Shown in pieces: positions 33,222 to 42,789 of a DNA stretch of 64,000 nucleotides. A program made the position numbers and the translations under genes. How positions within the stretch are numbered: the first letter of the stretch is position 1; the number at the start of each line of letters is the position of its first letter. A model generated the notes under the pieces. That model was not told the origin of the DNA, searched no databases, and saw only the letters and a list, made by a program, of their open reading frames with translations. The stretch is from CAVVPY01 sp963750295 (GTDB lineage Bacteria; Actinomycetota; Actinomycetes; Mycobacteriales; Jatrophihabitantaceae), in assembly GCA_963750295.1 (NCBI GenBank), contig CAVVPY010000001.1, positions 1,426,001 through 1,490,000 on the forward strand. Reading direction: 5' to 3'.

Positions 33222-35105
33222 ATGACGCCTGTAAATTCCGCGTCAAGATTTCGCTTCGGGGTGGCGGCCGGGACGCCCCTCGCGGCCGGCTTGGTGCTGT
33301 CCGCCATCTTTATCCTCGGCGCTCGACACCAGGCTCAACTGCAGGCCGACCTCGGCCTCCGATCCGCAGCAGCCATGGCCGGGCCCCAGGTGGTCAGCGA
33401 GATCAGCGCCGCGATGGCAGCCGCGTCCGCCGGGCCGGGTTCCAACGATGTCGTGGTGTCGCCCGACAAGATCGGGGACGCGGCGGTCAGTACCCCGGCC
33501 GCGATCGAGGCCCGCGATACCGGCACAGCCGTCCTCGACGACCGTGCGTCGGCCGCATCGATCGTGGTGCCGATCTATCGCACCGCCGCCGCTCCAACCA
33601 GCACCGCCGCTCGGCGCGAGGCCATCACCGGCTTCCGGATCGTGCCGCTGGTCCTGCAGCCCCTGCTCGCCCGCCTTGCTACCGGCAAGTCCGGCGGAAT
33701 TGCGGTACTGGGCCCGCGTCGAACGATCGCCGCCCAGCCCGGGCCGCCGCCGAACGGGTCACGATCGTTCATCGTCGGCCTCGACCTCGCCGGTTCGCCC
33801 GGCTGGCGCGTGCAGAGCTGGCGCCTCGAACCGCCGATCCCGAGCGCGACCTGGTTCTGGGTCATCGGAGCGCTGCTCCTGTTCGGCGGTCTGGCTGCCG
33901 GACTCGGGGTCGGCCAGGGGCGTGAACGCGCGGCTCACGCGCGCCAACTCCGTTTCGAACGCGATCGGACGCTGGTCAACGGTCTCGCTCCTGTGCTGCA
34001 GGCCAGCCTGGATCTCGGCGCCGTCATTCCGGCCGTCGCGGACCACCTCGTCGAGGGTCTCGAGCTGGCCGGGCTCAGTCTGACCACACCTTCGGACCGA
34101 GGCGAACGTCAGCTGTTCACAACCGGCGTCGCACCCGAAGCACGGACGCTCCCGAGCGGGGTGCCACCGGGCGGCCTGACGCCTGGCCAGACGTTCGCGA
34201 TGTCGCTGACCCGCGGCGGACGCATCCTCGGTGTGCTGCGGGTGGTCGCGGGCGCCCCGCTGACCCGCGAGGACCTGCTCGCGCTCGGAACCGCCAGCGA
34301 GCTCGTCGGGTCGGCGCTCGCCAACGCCGAGGCCTTTGCGCGCCAGCAGGATCTCGTCGAACGGATGCGTTCGGTGGACGAGCTCAAGACCGTGTTTCTT
34401 GCCACCGCGTCACACGAGTTGCGCACACCGGTCACCGCGATCGCCGGGTTCAGCGCCTTGCTCGTCGAGCACTGGCAGACGATGGCCGACCAGGATCGGC
34501 AGCAGATGATGGCTCGCGTGCTGGCCAACAGTCGGCGCCTGGAGGCATTGACGAATCAGTTGCTCGACTTCGCCCAGCTGGAAACCGGCTTGCCCGGGAT
34601 CGGTGACGATGTCCTGGATCTGGGCGCCACCGTCGCGACGATCATCGGGCAGCAACCCGAACTCACGTCCGATCACCAACTCGTCACCCATCTCGACGAG
34701 CGCTGCCTCGTACGAGGGTCGGCGTCGGCACTGGAGCGCGTCGTCACCAATCTCGTCGGCAACGCGGCGAAGTACTCGCCGGCCCTCACTGTCATCACGG
34801 TGACCGTCTGGACCGATGGCGATCAGGCGGTGCTGCTCGTCGACGACGAGGGTCCCGGTGTCGCCGAGGCAGACCGCGAGCGGGTGTTCAGCCGCTTCTA
34901 CCGGGGCCGCGACGACGCGGTCACCCGAACACGCGGCACCGGTGTCGGGCTCGCCATCGTCGCCGAGTACGCGGCGTCGATGTCCGGTATCGCCACCGTG
35001 AGCACAGCACCGTCGGGCGGAGCCCGGTTCAGCATTTCATTCCCGGTCCTCGGGATCTCGGCCCCTGCCGGGGCAGAAGGAGAGACCTATGTCCCACATT
35101 CGTGA
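33222..35105 (+). CDS. Membrane sensor histidine kinase with GAF-like domain
   Basis: A 627-aa kinase. Helix about 13-33, a ~170-residue extracytoplasmic region, helix about 208-228, a GAF-like domain (about 240-375), then HisKA with phospho-acceptor His398 (ASHELRTPVTAIAGF). The ATPase carries NLVGNAAKYSP (N box), VDDEGPGVAEADRERVFSRF (G1/F boxes) and GTGVGLAIV (G2). The ligand is unknown. The end overlaps the next kinase start by 17 nt. Confidence 0.9.
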   Translation: MTPVNSASRFRFGVAAGTPLAAGLVLSAIFILGARHQAQLQADLGLRSAAAMAGPQVVSEISAAMAAASAGPGSNDVVVSPDKIGDAAVSTPAAIEARDTGTAVLDDRASAASIVVPIYRTAAAPTSTAARREAITGFRIVPLVLQPLLARLATGKSGGIAVLGPRRTIAAQPGPPPNGSRSFIVGLDLAGSPGWRVQSWRLEPPIPSATWFWVIGALLLFGGLAAGLGVGQGRERAAHARQLRFERDRTLVNGLAPVLQASLDLGAVIPAVADHLVEGLELAGLSLTTPSDRGERQLFTTGVAPEARTLPSGVPPGGLTPGQTFAMSLTRGGRILGVLRVVAGAPLTREDLLALGTASELVGSALANAEAFARQQDLVERMRSVDELKTVFLATASHELRTPVTAIAGFSALLVEHWQTMADQDRQQMMARVLANSRRLEALTNQLLDFAQLETGLPGIGDDVLDLGATVATIIGQQPELTSDHQLVTHLDERCLVRGSASALERVVTNLVGNAAKYSPALTVITVTVWTDGDQAVLLVDDEGPGVAEADRERVFSRFYRGRDDAVTRTRGTGVGLAIVAEYAASMSGIATVSTAPSGGARFSISFPVLGISAPAGAEGETYVPHS

Positions 35106-36741
35106 CCGGCTCGCGCCCTTCCTCGCGGGGGGCCTCGTCGTCGCCGTGGCGGTCGGGGTCGTACTGCTCCTGCGCAATGCCGTGGACGACGGGGCGAGTG
35201 CACTCACCCAAGCCAAGCTCGGCCAGGTCGAGGCAACCGCGGACAGCTTCAATGCGCGCGTCGGCGCTTCACTCACGTCCGCCTCCGGCCTCGGACTGGC
35301 GCCCTGGCAGCTGACCGAATCGAGCGCGGCAGATCAGGCAGTGCTCAAGACGTACGACATCGACCCGAACGCGCAGTCCGGCTACTTTCTCATCGACAAC
35401 AACGACATCGTGACCGCGGGCATTCTGCTGCGGCCGAACACGATCGGCACGAGGTTCTCGCCGCCCGGATGGCCCGAGGCCAAGGCCAGACTGGCATCGG
35501 TACCCGCGATCGTCCTGCCGGTGTCAGGGGGCGGCCTGACCACCGAACTCCCGAGCTACGACTTCGTCGTCGCGATCCGTGGCGCGAGCCCGACGAGCGT
35601 TCGCGGCGCGCTCGTCCTGGAGCAGGCGCTCACCCCGACGTCGGCGTTCCAGCGCGAGATCGCCCAACTGTCCGAGCACGACCCGACCAGCGCGGCGTGG
35701 TTCTTCATCGACAGCCTCGGGACGACCGTCGCCACCACAAACACGTCCGGGCTCGGGGAACCGGTCGAGAACCCCGACTACCTCACGGCACCGCTCGGCC
35801 GGACCACCGTCGGCAACAAGATCGTGTTCATCGCCGCCGTGCCCGAACTGGGCTGGCGCGTCGTGTTTCGGGAAGATTCGTCCCAGTTCACGGAAGGCGT
35901 GTCCGGCCCGCTGCAGCGGGTCGGCCTGATCGTCTTGCTGATGCTGCTCACAGTCGGCTTGACCCTCGTGCTGATGCTGGTCCGACGGCTGCGGCAGGCA
36001 CGTGAGGAGGAACGGCGCCTGCGCGAACTGAACCGGGCGCAGGCAGAGTTCGTCTCCGTCGTCTCGCACGAACTGCGGACTCCGGTCGCCGGCGTGCTCG
36101 GCTTCCTGCAGACGACCGTCGATCACTGGTCGACCATGACCGACGCCGAGCGACTGAGCACCGTGCGCCGAGCCTCGAGCAATGCCCGGCGGCTGCAGGC
36201 AATGACGCGAGATGTGCTCGACGCCGACAGCATCGAATCCGGCCGGCTCGGCTACACCTTCGTTTCCGTCGACCTCGGTGCGGAACTGGAAACAGCCGTC
36301 GAAGCGAGCACCGACACCGACCCGACTCATCTGGTCATGCTGACCGGGCCACCGACGCCGATCACGGTTCGTGCGGATCCGGATCGACTGCAGCAGGTGC
36401 TGGGCAACCTCCTCGAGAACGCGCGACGCAGCGCACCGCCGAGCGAACCGATCCTCGTCCACACCAAGATCGTCGAGGCGGACGAGCCCAGTGTGCGCAT
36501 CTCGGTCATCGACCACGGGCCGGGTATCGCCGGTGGTTCGGTGGAACGGATCTTCGACAAGTTCGTGCGGGGCGACGACAGCGCCGTTACGGGAACAGGA
36601 TTGGGCCTCTACATCGCGCGCAAGATCGTCGAGGCGCACGGCGGTCGCATCTGGTGCGACAGCACAGCTCAGGGGACGGCATTCGTGTTCGAACTCCCAG
36701 TAACCATCGCGTCACCGGCGCTGGTGACCGAAGCGCGCTGA
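35089..36741 (+). CDS. Membrane sensor histidine kinase with Cache-like sensor
   Basis: A 550-aa kinase. N-terminal helix about 12-30, a long periplasmic-type domain (about 31-283) with YFLIDNNDIVTAG and WFFIDSLGTTVATT strand patterns typical of double Cache sensors, and a second helix about 284-306. HisKA His327 lies in VVSHELRTPVAGVLGF. The ATPase has NLLENARRSAP (an unusual N box: Arg-Arg-Ser-Ala for the usual xKYSP), DHGPGIAGGSVERIFDKF and GTGLGLYIARKIVEAHGG. Good AAGGAGAGA site before ATG 35089, inside the preceding gene. Confidence 0.9.
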   Translation: MSHIRDRLAPFLAGGLVVAVAVGVVLLLRNAVDDGASALTQAKLGQVEATADSFNARVGASLTSASGLGLAPWQLTESSAADQAVLKTYDIDPNAQSGYFLIDNNDIVTAGILLRPNTIGTRFSPPGWPEAKARLASVPAIVLPVSGGGLTTELPSYDFVVAIRGASPTSVRGALVLEQALTPTSAFQREIAQLSEHDPTSAAWFFIDSLGTTVATTNTSGLGEPVENPDYLTAPLGRTTVGNKIVFIAAVPELGWRVVFREDSSQFTEGVSGPLQRVGLIVLLMLLTVGLTLVLMLVRRLRQAREEERRLRELNRAQAEFVSVVSHELRTPVAGVLGFLQTTVDHWSTMTDAERLSTVRRASSNARRLQAMTRDVLDADSIESGRLGYTFVSVDLGAELETAVEASTDTDPTHLVMLTGPPTPITVRADPDRLQQVLGNLLENARRSAPPSEPILVHTKIVEADEPSVRISVIDHGPGIAGGSVERIFDKFVRGDDSAVTGTGLGLYIARKIVEAHGGRIWCDSTAQGTAFVFELPVTIASPALVTEAR

Positions 36742-36767
36742 GGACAAACGGCTGCTAGGTTCGCCAA

Positions 36768-37178
36768 ATGCGCAACGTCGACGCCGTGGGGCCAGACCAC
36801 GCGCTGACGATCTTGATCGTCGACGACGACGCGGACATGCGCTACCTGGCTCGAATGGTGCTGCAGAACTCCGGCATGACGGTCGCGGCCGAGGCCGCGG
36901 ACGGGTCAGAGGCGATCGAGCGGCTGCGTGAACTCGGTCCGCCGCCGGACCCGACCGTCGTCCTGCTGGACAATCAGATGCCCGGGCAGAGTGGGCTCGA
37001 GGTTGCCCGGCAGATCCTCGCCGAACGCCCGGGCCAGCTCATCGTGCTGTTCAGCGCGTTCCTCAATGAGGACATCATCACCCAGGCCGCCGACGTCGGG
37101 GTCGCCAAGTGCATCTCGAAGGCCGACGCGATCAACCTGGCGACGATCCTTCCTGACGTCGTCGCTGCCCGCCGCTGA
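36768..37178 (+). CDS. Single-domain response regulator (receiver only)
   Basis: A 136-aa receiver with DDDAD (19-23), phospho-acceptor Asp68 in VVLLDNQMPGQSGL, a Ser switch in IVLFSAFLNE and Lys in CISKADAI. No output domain. It lies 26 nt after the second kinase, closing the RR-HK-HK-RR cluster. Like CheY-type regulators it must act by protein contact or phosphotransfer. Confidence 0.85.
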   Translation: MRNVDAVGPDHALTILIVDDDADMRYLARMVLQNSGMTVAAEAADGSEAIERLRELGPPPDPTVVLLDNQMPGQSGLEVARQILAERPGQLIVLFSAFLNEDIITQAADVGVAKCISKADAINLATILPDVVAARR

Positions 37179-37182
37179 CCCG

Positions 37183-37518
37183 ATGACCGACAGCGGTGGG
37201 CCCGTGTACGCGCTGAACCTGTTCGATGTCAGCGATTCCGCCGAGTACCTTGCCTACGCGAAGCGCTCGGCCGGCGAAGTCGCGGCACACGGCGGACGGG
37301 TGATCGCCCTCGGGCGCTTCACCGAGTCGCTGGTCGGCGAGATCGAACCGCGGCAGGTGATGATCCTGGTCGAATGGCGCTCCCGCGCCGCGTTCGACAG
37401 CTACGTGCACGACCCAGCACTCAGCGACCTGCATCCACACCGCGTGAGCGGGACCTTGGGCTACGTCTGGCACCTGTTCGAGCGGCTGGAGGACCTGCGG
37501 CCGATCCTGCACCCCTGA
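37183..37518 (+). CDS. DUF1330-family protein
   Basis: A 111-aa protein with a ferredoxin-like dimeric alpha/beta barrel pattern: VYALNLFDVSDSAEYLAYAKRS, GGRVIALGRF, QVMILVEWRSRAAFDSYVHDP. This matches DUF1330/antibiotic-monooxygenase-like proteins; function unknown. It starts 4 nt after the receiver gene stop, so it may be co-transcribed with the signalling cluster. Confidence 0.75.
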   Translation: MTDSGGPVYALNLFDVSDSAEYLAYAKRSAGEVAAHGGRVIALGRFTESLVGEIEPRQVMILVEWRSRAAFDSYVHDPALSDLHPHRVSGTLGYVWHLFERLEDLRPILHP

Positions 37519-37627
37519 CGTCGGGCACGCGCTCACGTCGCGCAGCGCCAGCGGTGGAGAGCATCCGGGTCCCCCTGGGTATCGCCCGCGCGCCGCGCCA
37601 GAATGGAGCTGACGCGAAGGGGGCGGC

Positions 37628-38263
37628 GTGATCGTGTTCGCGGACCGGGTGGCGGCGGGCCAGGCGCTCGCACACGCGCTGGATCACCTCCGGGGCACGG
37701 ACGTCGTCGTCGTAGGCCTGCCGCGCGGGGGCGTTCCGGTGGCGGCCGAGGTGGCCCACTCACTCGGCGCCCCGCTCGACGTCCTCATGGTGCGAAAGCT
37801 CGGGGTGCCCGGGCAACAGGAGTTGGCGATGGGCGCGATCGGCGAGAACGGGATGCGCGTCATCGATGATCGGATGCTCGCTGCAGCAGGCGTCTCGGCG
37901 TCCGAAGTTCACGCCATCGAGCGCCGCAGGCGCGCCGAACTGGAGGCGATGGTCGAACGTCTCCGGCGGCGTCACCCTCGCGTCGACCTGACCGGGCGCA
38001 CGGCCGTCATCGTGGACGACGGGCTGGCCACCGGTTCCACCATGCGGGCCGGGTGTGCGGTCGCCCGGCAGCTCGGTGCCGCACGCGTCATCGCCGCCGT
38101 GCCGGTCGGACCGGGCGCGACGGTGCACGCGCTGGAGGAGGCCGTCGAGGTCGTGTGCGTGCACGTCCGCGACCCGTTCGGCTCGGTGGGCGCCTACTAC
38201 GACGACTTCTCTCCCACGAGCGAGGCCGAGGTGTTGGCCCTGCTCGCTTCTGCCTCGGGGTGA
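37628..38263 (+). CDS. Phosphoribosyltransferase-domain protein
   Basis: A 211-aa type I phosphoribosyltransferase fold. GLPRGGVPVAAEVA near 34-47 is followed by the PRPP-binding loop TAVIVDDGLATGSTMRAG (about 124-141). This family is common in actinobacteria next to stress genes and its substrate is unknown. GTG start with AAGGGGGCG upstream. Confidence 0.88.
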   Translation: MIVFADRVAAGQALAHALDHLRGTDVVVVGLPRGGVPVAAEVAHSLGAPLDVLMVRKLGVPGQQELAMGAIGENGMRVIDDRMLAAAGVSASEVHAIERRRRAELEAMVERLRRRHPRVDLTGRTAVIVDDGLATGSTMRAGCAVARQLGAARVIAAVPVGPGATVHALEEAVEVVCVHVRDPFGSVGAYYDDFSPTSEAEVLALLASASG

Positions 38264-38316
38264 GGTCGGGACGGCCACCGACTGGCATGATCAGGGTGAC
38301 GTGGTGAGGCAGAGTG

Positions 38317-38784
38317 ATGAGCGTGGATCGGGATCGGGACGAGCGGGGTCGGCCGCGTAACGCACGAGCACGCGACGCGCTGGGCCGGCCGCTGGCCCGC
38401 GGCGTCCCCGGTGTCGGCAGCCTGCCCGACGACCTGTCACTCGGCCCCGCCGAGAGCCTGATCGAGGCCCAGCGGTTACTCGACGCGGGTCTCGCGTTCC
38501 AGGCCCACGAGGTGCTCGAGGCCGCCTGGAAGCTCGCCCCACCGGCCGAGCGCAATCTCTGGCAGGGGCTCGCACAGCTCGCCGTCGGGCTGACGCACGC
38601 GCTGCGGGGGAACGCGGTCGGCGCGACGACGCTGCTCGATCGGGGTGCCGTACGCCTGGGCGAGTACGCACCCAGCCCGCCGCACGGCGTCGACGCCAGC
38701 GGACTCATCGCCTGGGCACGGTCGTCGGCGAGCGCGCTCGCCGACGGCAGCGCACCCTCGACACCCTGCCTGCGACGGCGATGA
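38317..38784 (+). CDS. DUF309-family protein
   Basis: A 155-aa helical protein with the DUF309 core: LLDAGLAFQAHEVLEAAWK, RNLWQGLAQLAVGLTHALRGN and a final helix. The conserved His and Glu (AHEVLE) and Trp-Gln-Gly are present. Function unknown. ATG 38317 or GTG 38314. Overlaps the next gene by 4 nt. Confidence 0.82.
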   Translation: MSVDRDRDERGRPRNARARDALGRPLARGVPGVGSLPDDLSLGPAESLIEAQRLLDAGLAFQAHEVLEAAWKLAPPAERNLWQGLAQLAVGLTHALRGNAVGATTLLDRGAVRLGEYAPSPPHGVDASGLIAWARSSASALADGSAPSTPCLRRR

Positions 38785-40397
38785 CGGCGTTACCCACCAC
38801 ACGCGCCGTCCGGGCGAGCCTGATCGCGCTGGGCCTGACGATCCTCGGCGCACTCGCCGGCTTGGCCGTCGGCCTGTCGACCGATGCGCACGCCGAGGTC
38901 GCGGGAACCGATGCCGCGGTGCGGATCCACCTGGGCCGCTCGTATGACCAGCTCGACCTGAACGGCGTGCTGTCGGCCCAGCTCGCCACCGATCGCTCGT
39001 TGCTCGGCGAACCACTCGCCGTCAGCATCCGGCTGGAACTGGACGCGAGCACGTTCGTCACCCGTGACGGCACATTCAATGTCAACGTCCTGCCCGCCTA
39101 CATCCAGGCCTACAGCGATCCGGACCAGATCGCCACCGACGTGCGCTGGGGGGTGACCAAGCACCTGCTCTCGCTCACGGGCACCGGCGCCGCGCTCGGG
39201 CTCGCCGTGTTCCTCGGCGCCGGTGCGTACCGGCGCTGGCGCCGCGCCCGGGACGAGCACACCGAACACGCGGCGGAACTGCGGCGGTCCGCGATCGTCT
39301 ACTGGTCACCCGAACGGGCGCTGGCGCGACGGCTCGCCCTCGCCGCCGGGGTGATCGCGGTGCTCAGCCTGGTCCCGAGCGAGCTGCACCACCCGCCGCC
39401 GCCGGCCACGATCACGGCCGATCCGATCCTCGCCGATACCCCGCTGGCGGGTGCACAGGTGGGCGGGCTGCTGCATCCGGCGCTCGAGGCCGTCGAGTCC
39501 TACGTCCAGACCTACTTCGCCGACACGAACACCTACTACGAGCGACTGCGCGAGAAGCTTGACGCCCAACTGGCGACGGGCACGACCACGCTGCCGAGCG
39601 GATCGAACGTCGTGCGCCTCGGGTTCGTGACCGACCGGCACTGCAACATCGGCATGGACCGCGTCATCGTCGACCTGCTCGACCACTTCGACGTCAAGAT
39701 CCTCGTCAGCGCCGGCGACGACGACTTCAGCGGATCGTTCGCCTTCGAGTCGGTGTGCACGAAGAACCTGGCGGCCAAGTCGCAGCAGGCAGGAATGACC
39801 GATGTCTTCGCCGCGGGAAATCACGACTCCGCGACGACGATCGAGAACGAGCGCCAGCAGGGCGTCCGGGTCCTGGTCGACAAGCCGGTCACCGTCGACG
39901 GGCTCACCTTCATCGGGTCCCCGGATCCCCGGTCCAGCCGGTACGGCGAGGGACTGCAACCAGCCTCCGAGACCGAGCGCACCCGACTCATCGCCGAGCA
40001 GGGTCAACGGGCCGGCGAACGCGCGTGCACGCTCGACGGCCCGGTCATCGTGGTGCTGCACGACCCGCGCGCCGGCAACTTCGCGCTGCAGCACGGCTGC
40101 GGCAAGGCCGTGACCGCCCTCGACGGGCACACGCACCGGCAGACCGGGCCGCTCACCCTCCCGCTACCTGACGGGTCCACGGGTTATCAGTTCGTCGGTG
40201 GATCGAGCGGCGGCGCTCCGGGTGAGGGAGCCATCGAACGCAACTTCGCCTCGCGATTGACCGTGGGGCCGCTCAACCACGATGCCTACGTCAACATCGT
40301 CAGCATCGACCGCACGAGTGGCGCCATCGTCGGCGTCACCGCGTGGCGGTTCACGCCGCAGCAGGACATTACGTTCGAACAGGTGTCGACCGGCTGA
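38781..40397 (+). CDS. Membrane-anchored metallophosphoesterase
   Basis: A 538-aa protein. Helices lie near 13-33, 131-150 and 184-199, with an extracytoplasmic stretch between the first two. From about 278 there is a calcineurin-like phosphoesterase: VTDRHCNIG (Asp285, His287), SAGDDDF (Gly312-Asp-Asp), AAGNHDS (346-350), VVLHDPRA and LDGHTHRQTG (about 448-457). These supply the dimetal ligands. It probably cleaves a phosphodiester or phosphomonoester at the membrane; the substrate is not evident. Start overlaps DUF309. Confidence 0.85.
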   Translation: MTALPTTRAVRASLIALGLTILGALAGLAVGLSTDAHAEVAGTDAAVRIHLGRSYDQLDLNGVLSAQLATDRSLLGEPLAVSIRLELDASTFVTRDGTFNVNVLPAYIQAYSDPDQIATDVRWGVTKHLLSLTGTGAALGLAVFLGAGAYRRWRRARDEHTEHAAELRRSAIVYWSPERALARRLALAAGVIAVLSLVPSELHHPPPPATITADPILADTPLAGAQVGGLLHPALEAVESYVQTYFADTNTYYERLREKLDAQLATGTTTLPSGSNVVRLGFVTDRHCNIGMDRVIVDLLDHFDVKILVSAGDDDFSGSFAFESVCTKNLAAKSQQAGMTDVFAAGNHDSATTIENERQQGVRVLVDKPVTVDGLTFIGSPDPRSSRYGEGLQPASETERTRLIAEQGQRAGERACTLDGPVIVVLHDPRAGNFALQHGCGKAVTALDGHTHRQTGPLTLPLPDGSTGYQFVGGSSGGAPGEGAIERNFASRLTVGPLNHDAYVNIVSIDRTSGAIVGVTAWRFTPQQDITFEQVSTG

Positions 40398-40416
40398 TCT
40401 CCCGCGGACGCACGCC

Positions 40417-40905
40417 CTACATCGCCTCCTTGATGCCGCGCCGAATCAGCCAGACGTTGACCGGGTAGGCGGTCAGATGCCGTCAGCGACACGATGTCGG
40501 CCTTTGCCGCGGCGATGAGACCGTCCTTCCGGCCGAGGCCGCGCATGGGGGCAATGGCGAAGTACTGGAAGACCAGCCCAAGGGCGATGGCCAGCACGTA
40601 GTCACCGAGGTACTCCGCCCACAGCGCGCGACCGGCCACCGTGATACCGAGCCCGAAGATCGTGAACTCCGCGATGATGTCGCCGAGCGTGCAGCCCGCG
40701 CCGCAATGGCTCACCCCGACCGCCACGCCGGTCCCCACACCGCGACCGGGCCGAGATACAGGCCGGTCACCGGCCAGACCCATTCCATGACCCGCATGCC
40801 CTGCCGATAACCCCGCGCGGTGATGTCGAGCAGGATGTAGGCCGAGCTGTTGAAGGCGACCGCCAGCGCGACCCAGCTGACGGCGACGACCGCGGTCGAG
40901 GTCAG
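40417..40905 (-). pseudogene. Decayed DUF4396 membrane protein gene
   Basis: Three pieces of one protein survive in different frames. The N-terminal part (VAVSWVALAVAFNSSAYILLD, MEWVWPVTGLYLGPVAVW) stops at 40711. The middle part is SHCGAGCTLGDIIAEFTIFG, then AEYLGDYVLAIALGLVFQYF and AKADIVSLTA. The end reads TAYPVNVWLIRRGIKEAM. Linker sequence between pieces 1 and 2 and about 50-60 residues between pieces 2 and 3 are missing, with a frame change at each join. The second junction has CTGACGGC and CTGACCGC side by side. No start codon is seen for piece 1, which runs into the CLC gene end. Confidence 0.85.
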
Positions 40906-42749
40906 CGCGGCGTCCTCGGGGCAACCAGCCCGTGCCGGATTGCCCTGAGCACCTGCTGGTGCGTGAGCCAACCGACGACGGCGTCCCCATCCGGATCGAG
41001 GACGGGCACGGCGGGCGTTGCCGCGTCCTCGAGCGCGTCGAGCGTGTCGTCGAGCGGCTGATCCGACCGCACTGCCACCGGTCGCTGCGTCGCGGACGCC
41101 ACGCGGGCATCGTCGTGCTCGCCGTCGGCGAGGGTGTCCGCAGCCGCGCGGGCGGTGAGAACGCCGAGGTACGCACCAGTGGGGTCGAGGACCGCGAGTT
41201 GGCCGTGCGGTTGTCCGGCGAGACGGTCGGCGGCGTCGAGCAGCAGGTCCGCGGCGCGAACCGTGTCGCCGAGTGGCTCCATCACCTCGGCCGCGGTCAC
41301 GGCGCAAAGCGTGGCCGAGGTCGGGTGCTCGTCCAAGTCGATACCGCGACGGCGAAGCTTGAGCGTGTAGATCGTGTCGCGCGAGAGCACATGACTGACG
41401 CCGGTAGCCAGCACGATGGCGGCCATGAGCGGGAGGATGATCGAGTACTCGCCGGTCAGCTCGAACAGGATGATCACCGCGGTGATCGGTGCCCGCGCTG
41501 AACCGGCGAATACCGCGCCCATGCCGATCAGGCCGTACGCGCCGACCGGCCCGGCGAGGCCAGCGATCAGGTGGTGCAGCACGCCGCCGTAGGCAGCGCC
41601 GAACATCGCGCCGATGAACAGGCTCGGTGCGAACACGCCGCCCGAACCGCCGATCCCGATCGTCAGGCTGGTTGCGACCATCTTCCCGACGAGCAGCGCA
41701 ACCAGGAACACGAGCGAATAGTGCCCGGCTGCGCCGCGGCTGAGCACCGGATAGCCGACGCCGTACATCTGCGGCAGCACGAGTAGCAGCAGGCCGAAGA
41801 CGATTCCTCCGGCCGCGGGCCGCAGCCACTCCGGCCCGCGCCAGACTCGGTCGCACCCGTCCTCGATGAGGTAGAGGACGCGTGTGAACGCGACGCCGAC
41901 GATGCCGGCGAGCACGCCGAGCGCGGCGAAGAGCAGGTACTCCACCGGGTGGGTCACGGTGAACGACGGCAGGTGCAAGAAGGCGGCGTTGCCGAACGCC
42001 GCCCGCCCGATCACGCTCGCGGTCACCGACGAGAGCACCACCATGCCGAACGACTGCGCCGCGAAGTCACGCAGGATCAGTTCCATCGCGAAGAACACGC
42101 CCGCAAGTGGTGCGTTGAAGGTGGCGGCGATACCGCCGGCCGCCCCGCAGGCGACGAGCAACCGCATCCGCGGTTCGGCCACTTTGAGCACTCGCCCGAC
42201 CGTGGAGCCGAGCGCCGAACCGATCTGCACGATCGGACCCTCCCGGCCGACCGATCCGCCACCGCCGATGCACAGGGCCGAGGCGAGCGCCTTGACGCCC
42301 GCGACCTGGGGCGCGATCCGGCCGCCGCGCCGCGCTACGGCGTACATGACCTCGGGGACACCGTGCCCACGCGCTTCACGCGCGAAGACCTGAACCAGCG
42401 GGCCGTACAGCAGCCCGGCGGCGACCGGGGCCAGCACGACGAACCACCGGCCCAGCGCGGGCACGTGCGGATTCCCCACGTGCCCGAGGGCTGAGTAGTC
42501 GGCGTGACCGGACAGCGTCTCGGTGAAAATCTGGATCAACCAGCGGAACACGATCGCGCCGCCACCAGCACCCGCGCCGACGATGAGTGCCAGCACCAGC
42601 AGGCCCGGGTTCGACACGCGCAGCGCGCCTAACAACCTGACCGCGCCTCGGCGAACCGGGAGACTACGGAGAAGGATCGTCGGCGGTGCTGTCGGCGGCC
42701 CGCCGGCGACGCCGGCCGGGGACGGCGGGACAACGGTCTTAGTTTGCAT
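40902..42749 (-). CDS. CLC-family chloride channel/transporter with CBS domains
   Basis: A 615-aa membrane protein with the CLC motifs GGSVGREGPIVQIG (gating Glu), GIGGSGGVFAPSLFIGA and AGSARAPITAVI, and ten or more helices. A C-terminal pair of CBS domains (about 480-610) may sense nucleotides. It moves chloride, perhaps in exchange for protons (the external gating Glu is present). Its ATG overlaps the perfect palindrome TTTGCA-TTC-TGCAAA, so the divergent MarR protein probably represses it. Confidence 0.93.
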   Translation of the reverse strand: MQTKTVVPPSPAGVAGGPPTAPPTILLRSLPVRRGAVRLLGALRVSNPGLLVLALIVGAGAGGGAIVFRWLIQIFTETLSGHADYSALGHVGNPHVPALGRWFVVLAPVAAGLLYGPLVQVFAREARGHGVPEVMYAVARRGGRIAPQVAGVKALASALCIGGGGSVGREGPIVQIGSALGSTVGRVLKVAEPRMRLLVACGAAGGIAATFNAPLAGVFFAMELILRDFAAQSFGMVVLSSVTASVIGRAAFGNAAFLHLPSFTVTHPVEYLLFAALGVLAGIVGVAFTRVLYLIEDGCDRVWRGPEWLRPAAGGIVFGLLLLVLPQMYGVGYPVLSRGAAGHYSLVFLVALLVGKMVATSLTIGIGGSGGVFAPSLFIGAMFGAAYGGVLHHLIAGLAGPVGAYGLIGMGAVFAGSARAPITAVIILFELTGEYSIILPLMAAIVLATGVSHVLSRDTIYTLKLRRRGIDLDEHPTSATLCAVTAAEVMEPLGDTVRAADLLLDAADRLAGQPHGQLAVLDPTGAYLGVLTARAAADTLADGEHDDARVASATQRPVAVRSDQPLDDTLDALEDAATPAVPVLDPDGDAVVGWLTHQQVLRAIRHGLVAPRTPR

Positions 42750-42757
42750 TCTGCAAA
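42743..42757. promoter_or_regulatory. MarR operator: perfect palindrome TTTGCA-TTC-TGCAAA
   Basis: A 6-3-6 perfect inverted repeat in the 40-bp gap between the CLC and marR genes, covering the CLC start codon and lying 33 bp before the marR ATG. A TACTAT box (42763-42768) just beside it could be the marR -10. A near copy occurs at 43797-43811. Confidence 0.65.
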
Positions 42758-42789
42758 CATTGTACTATGACTGCGAGGGAGTGGATGCA

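Noticed and set aside
38781..39270. N-terminal third of the metallophosphoesterase as a separate membrane gene
   Set aside because: The frame is continuous with the phosphoesterase, there is no second start with a ribosome site, and the membrane helices plausibly anchor the enzyme.
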